DNA of 64,000 nt from Roseomonas sp. HF4 (GTDB lineage Bacteria; Pseudomonadota; Alphaproteobacteria; Acetobacterales; Acetobacteraceae): positions 62,001-126,000 of the forward strand of contig NZ_STGD01000010.1 in assembly GCF_005222755.1 (NCBI RefSeq). Reading direction: 5' to 3'. The notes under the pieces are model-generated. The model worked only from the letters and a program-made list of their open reading frames with translations. It was not told where the DNA came from and ran no database searches. Each line of letters starts with the position of its first letter. Position 1 is the first letter of the stretch. Shown here one piece after another: positions 34,873-44,618 of the stretch. A program made the position numbers and the translations under genes.

Positions 34873-35850
34873 ATGACCGCCATATCCACCCGCCGCGCGC
34901 TGCTCACCGCAGCGTCACTCATTGCTGCGCCGCGCCTCGCCCGTGCACAGGCCTGGCCGGCGCGGCCGATCCGCTGGATCGTGAACTTCCCGCCCGGCGG
35001 CGCCGCCGACATCCTCTCCCGCACGCTGGGCGAATGGTTCGGCAACCGGCTCGGCCAGCCGATCGTGATCGAGAACCGGCCGGGCGCCGGCGGCATGCTG
35101 GGCGCGGACCTGGTCGCCAAGGCGCGCGGCGACCTGCACATCGTGATGATCTCCTCCGCCGCCTCGCATGGCATCGGGCCGGTGCTTTACCGCACGGTGC
35201 CCTACGATCCACTGGCCGACTTCACGCACATCCATTCGGTCGGCACCTTCCCCTCGGTGCTCGCGGTCAATCCCAACGTCGCGGCGACCAGCGTCGCCGA
35301 CCTCGTGGCGATGGCGCGTGCGCGGCCGGGGGAGGTCACCTACGGCTCGGGCGGCAACGGCACGATGAACCACCTGATCGGGCAGCTGCTGTCGCGCGCC
35401 GCGGGGGTCGAGCTGACCCACGTGCCCTATCGCGGCTCCGCCCCCGCCATGACCGACGTGATGGGCGGGCAGATCCCGGCGATCATGGAGAGCCTGCCGA
35501 CCGCAATGGGCAACATCCGCGGCGGCCGCATGCGCCCGCTCGCGACTAGCGAGGCCGAGCGGTCCCCCGCTCTCCCCGACGTGCCCACCTTCGCCGAGGC
35601 CGGCTTCCCCGCCGTCACATCGACCAACTGGTTCGGCTTCTCGGCCCCCGCAGGCATCCCGCCCGAGGTCGCGGCGCGCTGGGAGAGGGAGATCGCGGCG
35701 GCGATGGCGGCCGAGCCCGTGCGCGCGCGCTTCGCCACCATCGGCATCCGCCCCGGCACGCTCGATGCCGCCGGCTACACCGCGCTGGTGCGCAGCGAAC
35801 TCGACCGCTGGCGGGAGGTGATCCGCGCCGGCAACATCAGCGTCGACTGA
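34873..35850 (+). CDS. Bug/TctC-family tripartite tricarboxylate transporter binding protein
   Basis: Second orphan periplasmic receptor, 325 residues. MTAISTRRALLTAASLIAAP with RLARAQ gives a signal cleaved near residue 26. Mature motifs: IRWIVNFPPGGAADILSRTL (~32-51), IVIENRPGAGGMLGADLVAK (~64-83), GSGGNGTMNHLIGQ, HVPYRGSAPAMTDVMGGQIP (~175-194) and LPDVPTFAEAGFP. ATG 34873 follows GGAGACACC. No carrier membrane subunits are nearby. The divergent amidohydrolase is the most likely functional partner; that is inference from gene arrangement. Confidence 0.93.
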   Translation: MTAISTRRALLTAASLIAAPRLARAQAWPARPIRWIVNFPPGGAADILSRTLGEWFGNRLGQPIVIENRPGAGGMLGADLVAKARGDLHIVMISSAASHGIGPVLYRTVPYDPLADFTHIHSVGTFPSVLAVNPNVAATSVADLVAMARARPGEVTYGSGGNGTMNHLIGQLLSRAAGVELTHVPYRGSAPAMTDVMGGQIPAIMESLPTAMGNIRGGRMRPLATSEAERSPALPDVPTFAEAGFPAVTSTNWFGFSAPAGIPPEVAARWEREIAAAMAAEPVRARFATIGIRPGTLDAAGYTALVRSELDRWREVIRAGNISVD

Positions 35851-35907
35851 GCGCCGGCGCTTCGCATGCCGCGCCCACGAAGGAGGCGTCCTTCGTGCGC
35901 GCGGCGG

Positions 35908-36435
35908 TCAGCGCCGCGCGGCCGCGCGCAGCACCGCGAAGGCGAGCGCCGTCTTCACCGCCGTTCCCGGCAGGAACAGCACGAAGCCCGCCAGGATCGC
36001 CCTCTCCCAGCCCACGAAGCCGCCGAGCCAGGCGACGCCGGGCACGAAGATCACCAGGTGCGCGATGCCGAGCACCGCCGCCTGCCGCAGCGCACCCTGC
36101 CCCGCCCGGCCGGCGATCCAGGCCGCGCCCAGGAAACCCAGCAGGTAGCCGGCCGTCGGGCCTGCAAGGACGGCGATCCCGCCGGTGCCGTTGGCGAAGA
36201 CCGGCAGCCCCATGGCGCCCTCGGCGAGATAGAGGGCGACGCTCGTGACGCCGAGCCGCGATCCGCCCAGGGCGCCCAGCAGCAGCACCGCCAGCGTCTG
36301 CAGCGTGGCGGGCACCGGCCACATCGGCACGGCCACCTGTGCCGAGGCTGCCAGCACCGCCGAGCCGAGCAGGCCCATGCCCCAGAACCGCGCCGCCGCG
36401 ATGCCGCGCGCCGCAGTGAACTGCCTGACCGTCAT
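35908..36435 (-). CDS. bioY: BioY-family biotin transporter S component
   Basis: Integral membrane biotin-binding protein of 175 residues with about six helices. Family signs are ASAQVAVPMWPVPATLQTLA (~30-49), the GSRLGVTSVALYLAEGAMGLP segment, AGPTAGYLLGFLGAAWIAGR (~88-107) and FVLFLPGTAVKTALA near the end. Energy-coupling EcfA/EcfT partners are not adjacent; solitary BioY proteins are known to function. ATG 36435 has GGAGAGG upstream; an alternative ATG at 36450 would add five residues. It lies 17 bp after the CoA-transferase gene on the same strand. Confidence 0.92.
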   Translation of the reverse strand: MTVRQFTAARGIAAARFWGMGLLGSAVLAASAQVAVPMWPVPATLQTLAVLLLGALGGSRLGVTSVALYLAEGAMGLPVFANGTGGIAVLAGPTAGYLLGFLGAAWIAGRAGQGALRQAAVLGIAHLVIFVPGVAWLGGFVGWERAILAGFVLFLPGTAVKTALAFAVLRAAARR

Positions 36436-36452
36436 GTCGTGCCTCTCCATCC

Positions 36453-37652
36453 TCAGGGGGCGAGCGGCCGGGTTTCGCCCCGCGCCACCGCCTCGAACAC
36501 CATATCGTTGTGCGCGCCGGCGGCCGGGCCGGTCCAGCGCACCATCTCCCGCGGCGCCACGCCGTCGAAGCGGAAGGGCGCGGCCGGGTGCAGCACGTCG
36601 CCGAGCAGCGGGTCCGGCACCTCCATCACCCAGCCGCGATCGCGGAAATGCGGATCTGTCGCGCAATCGGCCATGTCGAACAGGCGCGAACAGGGCACCT
36701 CGGCCGCCTCCAGCACCGCCTCGGCCTCGGCCGCCGGCTTCGTGCGCGTCCAGTCTGCGATGGCGGCGTCGAGTTCGGCCACGTTCGCGCAGCGCCCGCC
36801 ATTGGTCGCGAAGCGCGGGTCGGCCGCCATCCCCGGCCGGCCGATCGCGGCCATCAGCCGCTTGAAGATCAGGTCGGAATTGCCCGCGACGCAGAGCCAC
36901 CTGCCGTCCGCGCAGGGGTAGGTGTTGGTCGGCGCCGCGGTCTTGATCGCGGCGCCCTGCGGCTGCCGAACCCAGCCGAACAGACCGTATTCCGGCAGCA
37001 TGCCCTCCATCAGGGAGAACACGCTGCTGACCAGGTCGACGTCCACCACGCGCCCCTTCGCCGCCGGGTCGCCCTTCACCTGCCAGCAGGCGGCGACGAC
37101 CGCCATGGCGCAGTACATGCCCGCGAGGTCGTCGCTGATGGAAACGCCGCAGCGCGGCGGCGGATACTCCGTCTGGCCGGGATTGGCGGTCAGGTGGCGC
37201 AGGCCGCCCATCGCCTCCCCGATCGCGCCAAAGGCCGGCTTGTCGCGATAGGGGCCGTCCTGCCCGTAGCCCGAGATGCGCCCGATCACGAGGCGCGGGT
37301 TAGCCGCGTGCAGCACGTCCGGGCCGAGCCCGATGCGCTCGAGGTAGCCGGCGCGGAAATTCTCGACCAGCGCATCGGCGCGCTTGAGCAGCGCCACCAG
37401 CCGGTCGCGGTCCTCCGGCTTCTTGAGGTCGAGCGTGACGCTCAGCTTGTTCCGCCCATGCACGCTGAACCAGACGGCGTTGCCCTCGACGCTGCTGCCC
37501 CAGCCCCGCACCGGGTCACCGCCGGGCGGCTCCACCTTCACCACCTCGGCGCCGAGGTCGGCCAGCAGCCGCGTCGCGAAGGGCGCGGCGATATAGTGGC
37601 CAAGCTCGACGATCCTGAGCCCGGCCAGGGGGAGGTTGGGTGCCTGCGTCAT
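36453..37652 (-). CDS. CaiB/BaiF-family (class III) CoA-transferase
   Basis: Transfers CoA between a thioester and a free carboxylic acid, 399 residues. The N-terminus LAGLRIVELGHYIAAPFATR and LADLGAEVVKVEPPGGDPVR (~10-50) are family-defining, and WFSVHGRNKLSVTLDLKKPE follows. The catalytic Asp is expected in GVSISDDLAGMYCAM (~165-180). GRWLCVAGNSDLIFKRL (~230) and EVPCSRLFDMAD are conserved. Acyl-CoA substrates are unknown. ATG 37652 is used; an in-frame ATG at 37664 gives four more residues. BioY lies 17 bp downstream, likely in the same transcript. Confidence 0.9.
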   Translation of the reverse strand: MTQAPNLPLAGLRIVELGHYIAAPFATRLLADLGAEVVKVEPPGGDPVRGWGSSVEGNAVWFSVHGRNKLSVTLDLKKPEDRDRLVALLKRADALVENFRAGYLERIGLGPDVLHAANPRLVIGRISGYGQDGPYRDKPAFGAIGEAMGGLRHLTANPGQTEYPPPRCGVSISDDLAGMYCAMAVVAACWQVKGDPAAKGRVVDVDLVSSVFSLMEGMLPEYGLFGWVRQPQGAAIKTAAPTNTYPCADGRWLCVAGNSDLIFKRLMAAIGRPGMAADPRFATNGGRCANVAELDAAIADWTRTKPAAEAEAVLEAAEVPCSRLFDMADCATDPHFRDRGWVMEVPDPLLGDVLHPAAPFRFDGVAPREMVRWTGPAAGAHNDMVFEAVARGETRPLAP

Positions 37653-37983
37653 GCGCCGTCCCATACGCCGGAACGCGGCGGCGGGAAATCGCGCGCGGTA
37701 AAGCGCCCGGCAAGGTTCGAGCCCTAGATTCAACCCCAGGGTGCCGCGGCGCCCGGTCTCCCGTGTGGCGCGGATCCTCCCTTCCGCGTCCCCGCCCGGC
37801 GCGCCGGGCGGCACACTCGGGGCGGGGCCCCGGGGTCCCGCCCCACCTTTCCATCCCCCGCGTCGCCCGACGGCGATCCCGGCCATCGGCGCTGCCCTGC
37901 CGCCGCGCGTTTTTCGTGCATCACGCGGCCGTGATGGCTAGGCTGACGGCCCCCATCCCAATGATACCGACGGAGGAGCCTCC
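37653..37983. other. Divergent intergenic region with GC hairpin
   Basis: No gene is supported between the CoA-transferase start and the globin-like gene. A strong inverted repeat lies at 37819-37844 (GGGGCGGG and CCCGCCCC with a 10-base middle that can itself pair). Promoters for both flanking genes should be here, but none is clear. A GGAGGAG ribosome-binding site sits at 37971-37977. Confidence 0.5.
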
Positions 37984-38379
37984 ATGGCGGCAAGCCCATC
38001 GGGCCTCGTCGCGCGCAGCTGGAAACGCCTCGGCCCGATGGCGGACCGGGCGGCGAACCTGTTCTACGACCATCTCCTCGAGGTCGCGCCCGCCGCCCGC
38101 GCCCGCCTCGCGCCCGAGCGGATGCCCGAGATGCGCCGCGCCCTGGTCGCGCGCATCGACGCAGCCATCGGCGGCGCCGTCGGAAAGCAGCCGCCGCCCG
38201 CCGCCGGCGCCCCGCAGGACCTGCTGCTAGGCGCGCCGCCCGCGGCGGGGCTCGAGGCGCTGCTGCGCACCGTCCGGGACATGCTGGCGGTCGAGTGGTC
38301 GGACGACCTCGCCGCCGCCTGGGCGTCCGAGAGCCCGCGCCTCCTGCAGGCGCTCGCCCCCGCCAGCGCCGCCGCCTGA
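37984..38379 (+). CDS. Globin-like protein lacking the proximal histidine
   Basis: A 131-residue protein whose first half matches bacterial single-domain globins: VARSWKRLGPMADRAANLFY (helix A-B), DHLLEVAPAARARLAPERMP (B-C). The last third also fits (WSDDLAAAWASESPRLLQAL, helices G-H). The region where the heme-binding histidine should sit (helix F) is replaced by a Pro/Ala/Gly-rich stretch (KQPPPAAGAPQDLLLGAPPA). The only histidine in the protein is at ~30. It therefore probably does not bind heme in the normal way. ATG 37984 has GGAGGAG upstream. It stands alone ahead of the AtzG/AtzE-like pair. The globin assignment is my reading of the pattern and needs structural comparison. Confidence 0.6.
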   Translation: MAASPSGLVARSWKRLGPMADRAANLFYDHLLEVAPAARARLAPERMPEMRRALVARIDAAIGGAVGKQPPPAAGAPQDLLLGAPPAAGLEALLRTVRDMLAVEWSDDLAAAWASESPRLLQALAPASAAA

Positions 38380-38457
38380 CCGGCCGGGTGCAACTTTCGC
38401 CGCCGCGGCTTTTGCGGCAGGCTTGGCCGTGTCGCGCAAGCAGGGGAATTCGACGCC

Positions 38458-38646
38458 ATGACCGAGGATGAAGCGCTGGCCCGCGCCGCGGGTCTCGGGG
38501 AGGCATGGCGCGGGCGCAGCGCCGAGGTCGCGGACGCCATCGCCCATGCGCGACGCCTCGCCAGCGCCTTCCCCCGCCCGGCGGACGAGGTGGCCGAGCC
38601 GATGCCCGCCTTCGTCGTGCCCGCGCCGAAGGCCGCCGGCCGATGA
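38458..38646 (+). CDS. AtzG-like small amidase partner (DUF4089)
   Basis: A 62-residue protein directly before an amidase and overlapping it by ATGA. MTEDEALARAAGLGEAWRGR and the helical AHARRLASAFPRP, then a flexible Pro/Ala tail, match the DUF4089/AtzG pattern. AtzG binds and stabilises the AtzE amidase in cyanuric-acid degradation and is found with many other AtzE-like amidases. The ATG at 38458 follows a GGGGAATTC-type sequence. Function as a partner subunit follows from gene order and family knowledge. Confidence 0.75.
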   Translation: MTEDEALARAAGLGEAWRGRSAEVADAIAHARRLASAFPRPADEVAEPMPAFVVPAPKAAGR

Positions 38647-40037
38647 CCGCGCCCCACGAGATGACCCTCGCGGAGGCCTCCGCCGCGATCGCGAAGCGCC
38701 GCCTTTCGCCGGTCGAGTACCTCGACGCGCTGCGCGCCCGCGCCGAGGCGCTGGAGCCGCGCCTCAACACCACCATCCGCCCCCTTTGGGACGACGCGCG
38801 GGACCAGGCGCGCAAGGCGGAACGGCGCATCGCGCGCTCCGGCCCGCGGTCCCCGATGGATGGGCTGCCGATCGGGCTCAAGGACATCATCGACCTCGCG
38901 GGCCACCCCACGACCTGCCATTCGCGCCACCTGCTCGACAACATGAAGACCGAGGACGCGGCCGTGGTGGCCCGCCTGCGCGCGGCCGGCGCGGTCTTCC
39001 CCGCGAAGCTCGCGACGCATGAATTCGCGATCGGCGGCCCGGCCTTCGACCTGCCCTTCCCGCCGGCCCGCAACCCCTGGAACACGGCGCATCATCCGGG
39101 CGGGTCGTCGTCCGGCTCGGGCTCGGCGGTCGGGGCGGGGCTGCTGCCGGCGGCGCTCGGCACCGACACGGGCGGCTCGGTCCGCCACCCGGCCAGCCAT
39201 TGCGGCATCGTCGGCATGAAGGCGACCTACGGGCTGGTCTCGCGCCGCGGCGTCTTCCCGCTGTCCTACACGCTGGACCATGTCGGGCCGATGACGAAGG
39301 ACGTGGCGTCGAACGCGCTGCTGCTCGGCGCCATCGCCGGGCATGACCCGCAGGACCCCGGCAGCGCCGACCGCAAGGCGGGGAAATACGGCCGCGGCCT
39401 CAGGAAGGGGCTGAAGGGCCTGACCATCGGCTATGTCCGCCACTTCCACGAGGCCGACCAGCCCGCGACGCCCGAAGTCGCCGCCGCCCTCGATGCCGCT
39501 TCCCGGCTGATGGCGAAGGAAGGGGCGAAGGTCAGGACGGTCACGCTGCCGTCCCTGAATGACTTCGCCGGCGTCAACCGCGCCATCCTGATGGGCGAGA
39601 GCGCCGCCATCCACGGCAGCTGGCTGCGCGACGCGCCGGAGGGCTACGCCGCGCTGACGCGCAAGCGCCTGCTGCCGGGCCTGTTCGTCCGCGCCGAGGA
39701 CTACGTCCAGGCGCAGCGCCGCCGGCGCGAGTTGGTCGCCGCGGTCGAGGCCGCGCTGGCCGGCTGCGACCTGCTGCTGACCGCGAGCAGCATGGACCCC
39801 GCCTGCCGCATCGACGATCCGGAGGCGGTCGAGCTCACCTATCCGCGCCAGGCGCGCACCGCCTTCAACGTCACCGGGCACCCGGCCCTGACGCTGATGT
39901 GCGGCCTGTCGCAGGACGCCGGGGTGCCGCTGTCGCTGCAGCTGGTCGGGCGCTTCTTCGATGAGGCGACGATCTACCGCGCCGCCGCGGGCTACGAGCG
40001 GGCGGCCGGGTGGCGGGACCGCTGGCCGACGCTGTGA
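38643..40037 (+). CDS. Amidase-signature hydrolase (AtzE-like)
   Basis: Amidase-signature family enzyme of 464 residues using a Ser-cisSer-Lys triad. The Lys is in PIGLKDIIDLAGHPT (~78-92), the cis-Ser in HHPGGSSSGSGSAVGAG (~150-166) and the nucleophile Ser in LGTDTGGSVRHPAS (~174-187). The gene pair with DUF4089 points to an AtzE-like amidase, but substrate specificity (1-carboxybiuret or another amide) cannot be read from sequence. ATG 38643 overlaps the DUF4089 stop, so 1:1 coupled translation is likely. No cyanuric-acid hydrolase or allophanate hydrolase gene is in the window. Confidence 0.9.
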   Translation: MTAPHEMTLAEASAAIAKRRLSPVEYLDALRARAEALEPRLNTTIRPLWDDARDQARKAERRIARSGPRSPMDGLPIGLKDIIDLAGHPTTCHSRHLLDNMKTEDAAVVARLRAAGAVFPAKLATHEFAIGGPAFDLPFPPARNPWNTAHHPGGSSSGSGSAVGAGLLPAALGTDTGGSVRHPASHCGIVGMKATYGLVSRRGVFPLSYTLDHVGPMTKDVASNALLLGAIAGHDPQDPGSADRKAGKYGRGLRKGLKGLTIGYVRHFHEADQPATPEVAAALDAASRLMAKEGAKVRTVTLPSLNDFAGVNRAILMGESAAIHGSWLRDAPEGYAALTRKRLLPGLFVRAEDYVQAQRRRRELVAAVEAALAGCDLLLTASSMDPACRIDDPEAVELTYPRQARTAFNVTGHPALTLMCGLSQDAGVPLSLQLVGRFFDEATIYRAAAGYERAAGWRDRWPTL

Positions 40038-40120
40038 GCGGCCCGGGCCGCGCACCCCGGACCCGCCCCGCCAGAGGCCGAAAGGCCGCTGGGCACCGGA
40101 ACCGGGCGTCCGAACCCCAT

Positions 40121-40180
40121 GGTTTCCAAAGGCCCTCCGGCCTTTGGCGGGGGGGCGAGGGGGACGGCGCCCCCCTCGCC
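40121..40180. repeat. Structured intergenic repeat, family 2, copy D
   Basis: Two consecutive hairpins: CCAAAGGCC-CTCC-GGCCTTTGG (40126-40147, perfect 9-bp stem) and GGCGAGGGGG with CCCCCTCGCC (40154-40180, perfect 10-bp stem). The 31-base segment 40121-40151 resembles 48759-48788, with the hairpin retained. It sits between the amidase stop and the glycosyltransferase start, and may act as a terminator. Confidence 0.65.
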
Positions 40181-40188
40181 GCGCGCGC

Positions 40189-41706
40189 GTGACCTCGACC
40201 CGCCTGCGCCGCGCGCTCCGCGGCGCCGCAGTGCCTGTGCTGCTGCTCGCGGCCGCGTTCCTGCTGCGCGCCTTTTCCTTCGCCCCGGCGGTGATCGACA
40301 CCGACGAAGGGCTCTACATGCTGCAGGCGCGCGAATGGCTGCGTGGCAACTGGCCGCTCTCGGGCGTCTGGGACATGCACCCGGTCGGCGCGCCGGCGCT
40401 CTTTGCCGCCGCCATGGCGCTGCTCGGCGAGCACATCTGGGTCACGCGCCTGCTCGGCGTGCTGGGCGCCTGGCTCACGGCCTGGGCGCTGCATGCCATC
40501 GTGCGCTTCGCGACCGCACCGCCGGCGCTCGGGCTTGCGGCGGGGCTGCTCTATCTCGCGCACAGCACGCTGATCGGCGGGCTCGCGACCAATACCGAGA
40601 TCCTGTTCACGCCGCTCACGGCCTGGTCCATGGCGCTCGGCCTGCGCGCCGCGCGCCGCGCGTTGGAGGACGGCGTCGCGCCGCCCTTCGCGAAGATCCT
40701 GGCGATGGGCGCGATGATCGGCTTCGCGCTGGCGATCAAGCCGGTCGCGGTGTTCGAGGGCTCGCTCGCCTGGCTGCTGCTGGTGGGACCCGCCTGGTGG
40801 CGCGGCCTGCTGCCGACGCCTCGGGCGCTGGTCTTCGCCGTGACCTATGCCGCGCTCTGCGCCGCGCCGACGCTGTTGTTCGGCTTCGCCTACTTCCTGC
40901 GCGGGGAACTGGCGGAATTCGTCAACGGCGCCTTCCTCGCGCCGCTGCGCTACGCGGGCGCGCGGGTCGGGCTGCTGGATGCGGCGCGCTACACGCTGAT
41001 CGTTGCGATGATCCTTCTCTGGGCCTTCGTGCTGGTCGTGCCGGCGGTGATCCGACCGCGCGTGACGAAGGGGCCGGTCGCGCTGCTGCGGCGCCTCGCC
41101 ATTGCGTGGTTCGCGGCGGCGACGGCGGCGGTGGTGATGCCGGGGATGTACTTCCAGCACTACTACCTGCTGTGGCTGCCACCGCTGTCGCTGCTGGCCG
41201 CGCTCGGGGCGCGCAGGCTGGCGCGCGCGGCGCGGCCCGGCCTCGTGGTCGCGGCCTTCGCACTGCTGGTGGGCGGCGTCGCGCTCGATGCCTGGCGGTC
41301 CTCCACCATCCCGCGCCTGTATGGCACGATCGGGCTCACCGGCCCCGATCCGGTGCGCGAGGTCGCCGACGCCATCAGGCGCGAGATCGACCCCGGGGAG
41401 CCGATCTGGGTCGTGAACTACCACCCGACCGTCCATGTGCTGGCCGATGCCGGCCTCGCGACGCGCTACGCCTTCCCGGCACAGCTCAGCGGCCGCTACT
41501 GGTCGGTCACGGGCATCGACCCCTATGCGGAGGTCGCGCGCATCCTGGCATCCACGCCGCAGGTGATCGTGGTGGACCGCGGCTGGTGGGCGGGCGTGCG
41601 CCCGCGCATCGCCGCCATGGTCGACGAGGCGTTGGCCGAGAACTACGACCTCGCGACCGTGGTGCAGGAGGAGCGCGGCGTGGTCGAGATCTGGCGCCTG
41701 AAATGA
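40189..41706 (+). CDS. GT39/ArnT-type membrane glycosyltransferase
   Basis: Polytopic inner-membrane enzyme of 505 residues, likely transferring a sugar from a lipid-linked donor. The first helix (VPVLLLAAAFLLRAF) is followed by the catalytic-type acidic motif VIDTDEGLYMLQAREWLRG (~39-57) and DMHPVGAPALFAAAMAL, the PMT/ArnT-like first periplasmic loop. About ten further membrane helices follow, then a soluble C-terminal part (~390-505) with VNYHPTVHVL and VIVVDRGWWAGVRP. GTG 40189 is chosen as the last start before the first helix; no good ribosome-binding site is seen and a repeat lies directly upstream. Acceptor unknown. Confidence 0.8.
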   Translation: MTSTRLRRALRGAAVPVLLLAAAFLLRAFSFAPAVIDTDEGLYMLQAREWLRGNWPLSGVWDMHPVGAPALFAAAMALLGEHIWVTRLLGVLGAWLTAWALHAIVRFATAPPALGLAAGLLYLAHSTLIGGLATNTEILFTPLTAWSMALGLRAARRALEDGVAPPFAKILAMGAMIGFALAIKPVAVFEGSLAWLLLVGPAWWRGLLPTPRALVFAVTYAALCAAPTLLFGFAYFLRGELAEFVNGAFLAPLRYAGARVGLLDAARYTLIVAMILLWAFVLVVPAVIRPRVTKGPVALLRRLAIAWFAAATAAVVMPGMYFQHYYLLWLPPLSLLAALGARRLARAARPGLVVAAFALLVGGVALDAWRSSTIPRLYGTIGLTGPDPVREVADAIRREIDPGEPIWVVNYHPTVHVLADAGLATRYAFPAQLSGRYWSVTGIDPYAEVARILASTPQVIVVDRGWWAGVRPRIAAMVDEALAENYDLATVVQEERGVVEIWRLK

Positions 41707-41807
41707 CGAAGTGGGAGCCTGTCCCGACCCGGGCGGGCGGCGATGAAGTCGGGGGGACCTCTCCCGCCGCGTATTGACCCGTTCCAGGCCAGGCCGGCCG
41801 CTCGCCC

Positions 41808-42365
41808 TCAGGGGTGCTTCCAGGACACCTCGGCCGGCCCCGGCGCCGTCGGGTCCACGCGCAGAACCTCGCCGTTCGCGACGCTCCGGCCGGTCAGCGC
41901 CATGATGAAGCCCCAGTGGCTGACGACCAGCGTATGCGCCCAGTCGTCGAGCGCGGCCATCTCGGCGCGGAACAGCGCGGCACGGCCCTCCACCTGGTCG
42001 GCCGGCTCCTCCGCCGGCGGCCACCACACCTCCTCGAGATGCGTGAAGTCCACCTCCGGGAAGGCCATCGCGAGTTCCGTGCGCGGGCTGCCGATGTCGC
42101 AGGTGAAGGCGTAGCGTTCCCGCACCACGGGTGCCACGGTCAGCGGCAGGCCGAGCCGCCGCGCGGCCGGCAGCGCCGTCTGCAGCGCGCGCCTATAAGG
42201 GGAGACGACGATGCGGCGGATCGCCTCCCGCTCCAGCGCCTCGGCGGCCTCCTCGGCCTGGCGGTGGCCGAGCTGCGTCAGCGCCGGGTCCACGATGCCC
42301 GGGTCCCGCCGCGTCTGGGTAAAGAGCAGGTTGAACTCGCTCTGTCCGTGGCGGAGCAGGATCAT
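41808..42365 (-). CDS. Histidine phosphatase family protein
   Basis: Phosphoglycerate-mutase-like enzyme of 185 residues. The catalytic RHG motif is at the very N-terminus (MILLRHGQSEFN), the second-half RIVVSPYRRALQTA (~50-63) and VRERYAFTCDIGSPR (~80) carry substrate-binding Arg/Glu positions, and the second catalytic His is in TLVVSHWGFIMALTGR (~145-160). Most relatives are phosphatases of unclear substrate. ATG 42365 is the only sensible start. It is divergent from the Tim44-like gene. Confidence 0.88.
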   Translation of the reverse strand: MILLRHGQSEFNLLFTQTRRDPGIVDPALTQLGHRQAEEAAEALEREAIRRIVVSPYRRALQTALPAARRLGLPLTVAPVVRERYAFTCDIGSPRTELAMAFPEVDFTHLEEVWWPPAEEPADQVEGRAALFRAEMAALDDWAHTLVVSHWGFIMALTGRSVANGEVLRVDPTAPGPAEVSWKHP

Positions 42366-42487
42366 GGGTCGGGTTCCTCGGTCGTCACGCCCGGGGGTAG
42401 CGGGCCGGCGCCCTGCCCGCAACCCGGACCGCGCGCTGTTGCGGGCGGCCCTGCGCACCCCTAAGTGTGGGGGCCGAGGAGAATGCG

Positions 42488-43153
42488 ATGAGTGGCGGCC
42501 TGCCGATCGACCTGATCCTGTTTGCAATGGTTGCGGCCTTCCTGGTGCTGCGCCTGCGCAGCGTGCTGGGAAAGCGCACCGGCTTCGAGCGCCCGCCCCA
42601 GGCCGAGCCCGCGCCTGGCATCGGCCAGCCCGCAGCGCGGGAGGCCGATCCCCTGCCGCCCCCCGCCCCCGGCGCCGTCCGGCGCGGCATCCCCGACCCG
42701 CGCTCGCCCGCCGGCCAGGCGCTGGCGCGCATCCAGGGCGTGGACCGCAGCTTCGACCCGACCGCCTTCCTCGGCGGCGCCGAGGGCGCGTTCCGGATGA
42801 TCGTGGACGCCTTCGCCCGCGGTGACCGCGCGACGCTGCGCGACCTGCTCTCGGACGATGCCTATGCCGGCTTCGAGGGCGCCATCGCGGCGCGCGAGCA
42901 GGCCGGCGAGACGCAGCGCACCGAATTGCGCTCGATCCAGGACATGGCGATCGAGGAAGCCGATCTGCGCGGCACCGTCGCTGACGTGACAGTGCGCATC
43001 GTCTCCGACCAGGTGAATCTGACCATCGCGAGCGACGGGTCGATCAGCGCGGGCGCCGAGGCTGTGACCGAGATCACGGACCTCTGGACGTTCCAGCGCG
43101 ATCTTGCGGTTTCCGATCCCACCTGGAAGCTCGTGGGAACCCGGCCCGCCTAA
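42488..43153 (+). CDS. Tim44/TimA-family membrane-associated protein
   Basis: A 221-residue protein with one N-terminal membrane helix (LPIDLILFAMVAAFLVLRLR, ~5-25), a Pro/Ala-rich linker, and a C-terminal Tim44-like domain: AFRMIVDAFARGDRATLRDL (~100-120), LLSDDAYAGFEGAIAARE and ITDLWTFQRDLAVSDPTWKL. This is the alphaproteobacterial counterpart of mitochondrial Tim44 and is typically followed by mltA, as here (69-bp gap). ATG 42488 has GAGGAGAATG upstream. A role in envelope assembly or protein handling is presumed. Confidence 0.85.
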   Translation: MSGGLPIDLILFAMVAAFLVLRLRSVLGKRTGFERPPQAEPAPGIGQPAAREADPLPPPAPGAVRRGIPDPRSPAGQALARIQGVDRSFDPTAFLGGAEGAFRMIVDAFARGDRATLRDLLSDDAYAGFEGAIAAREQAGETQRTELRSIQDMAIEEADLRGTVADVTVRIVSDQVNLTIASDGSISAGAEAVTEITDLWTFQRDLAVSDPTWKLVGTRPA

Positions 43154-43222
43154 GCCCCGGGTCGGGGCGTCCGCGGCCCTCCAACAGCCCCCGGAGAGTC
43201 GCGGCGCCGGCCGGGCTGGGGT

Positions 43223-44560
<1,338 letters not shown>

Positions 44561-44618
44561 CCCGCCCTGATGGACAGGGCCCCGCCGCGGCGCAAGGATC
44601 GCGGCCGGAGGAACCGCC

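Noticed and set aside
37819..37844. GC inverted repeat considered as a third family 2 member
   Set aside because: It shares only GC richness and a hairpin; the 30-base first hairpin of copies D and E is missing.
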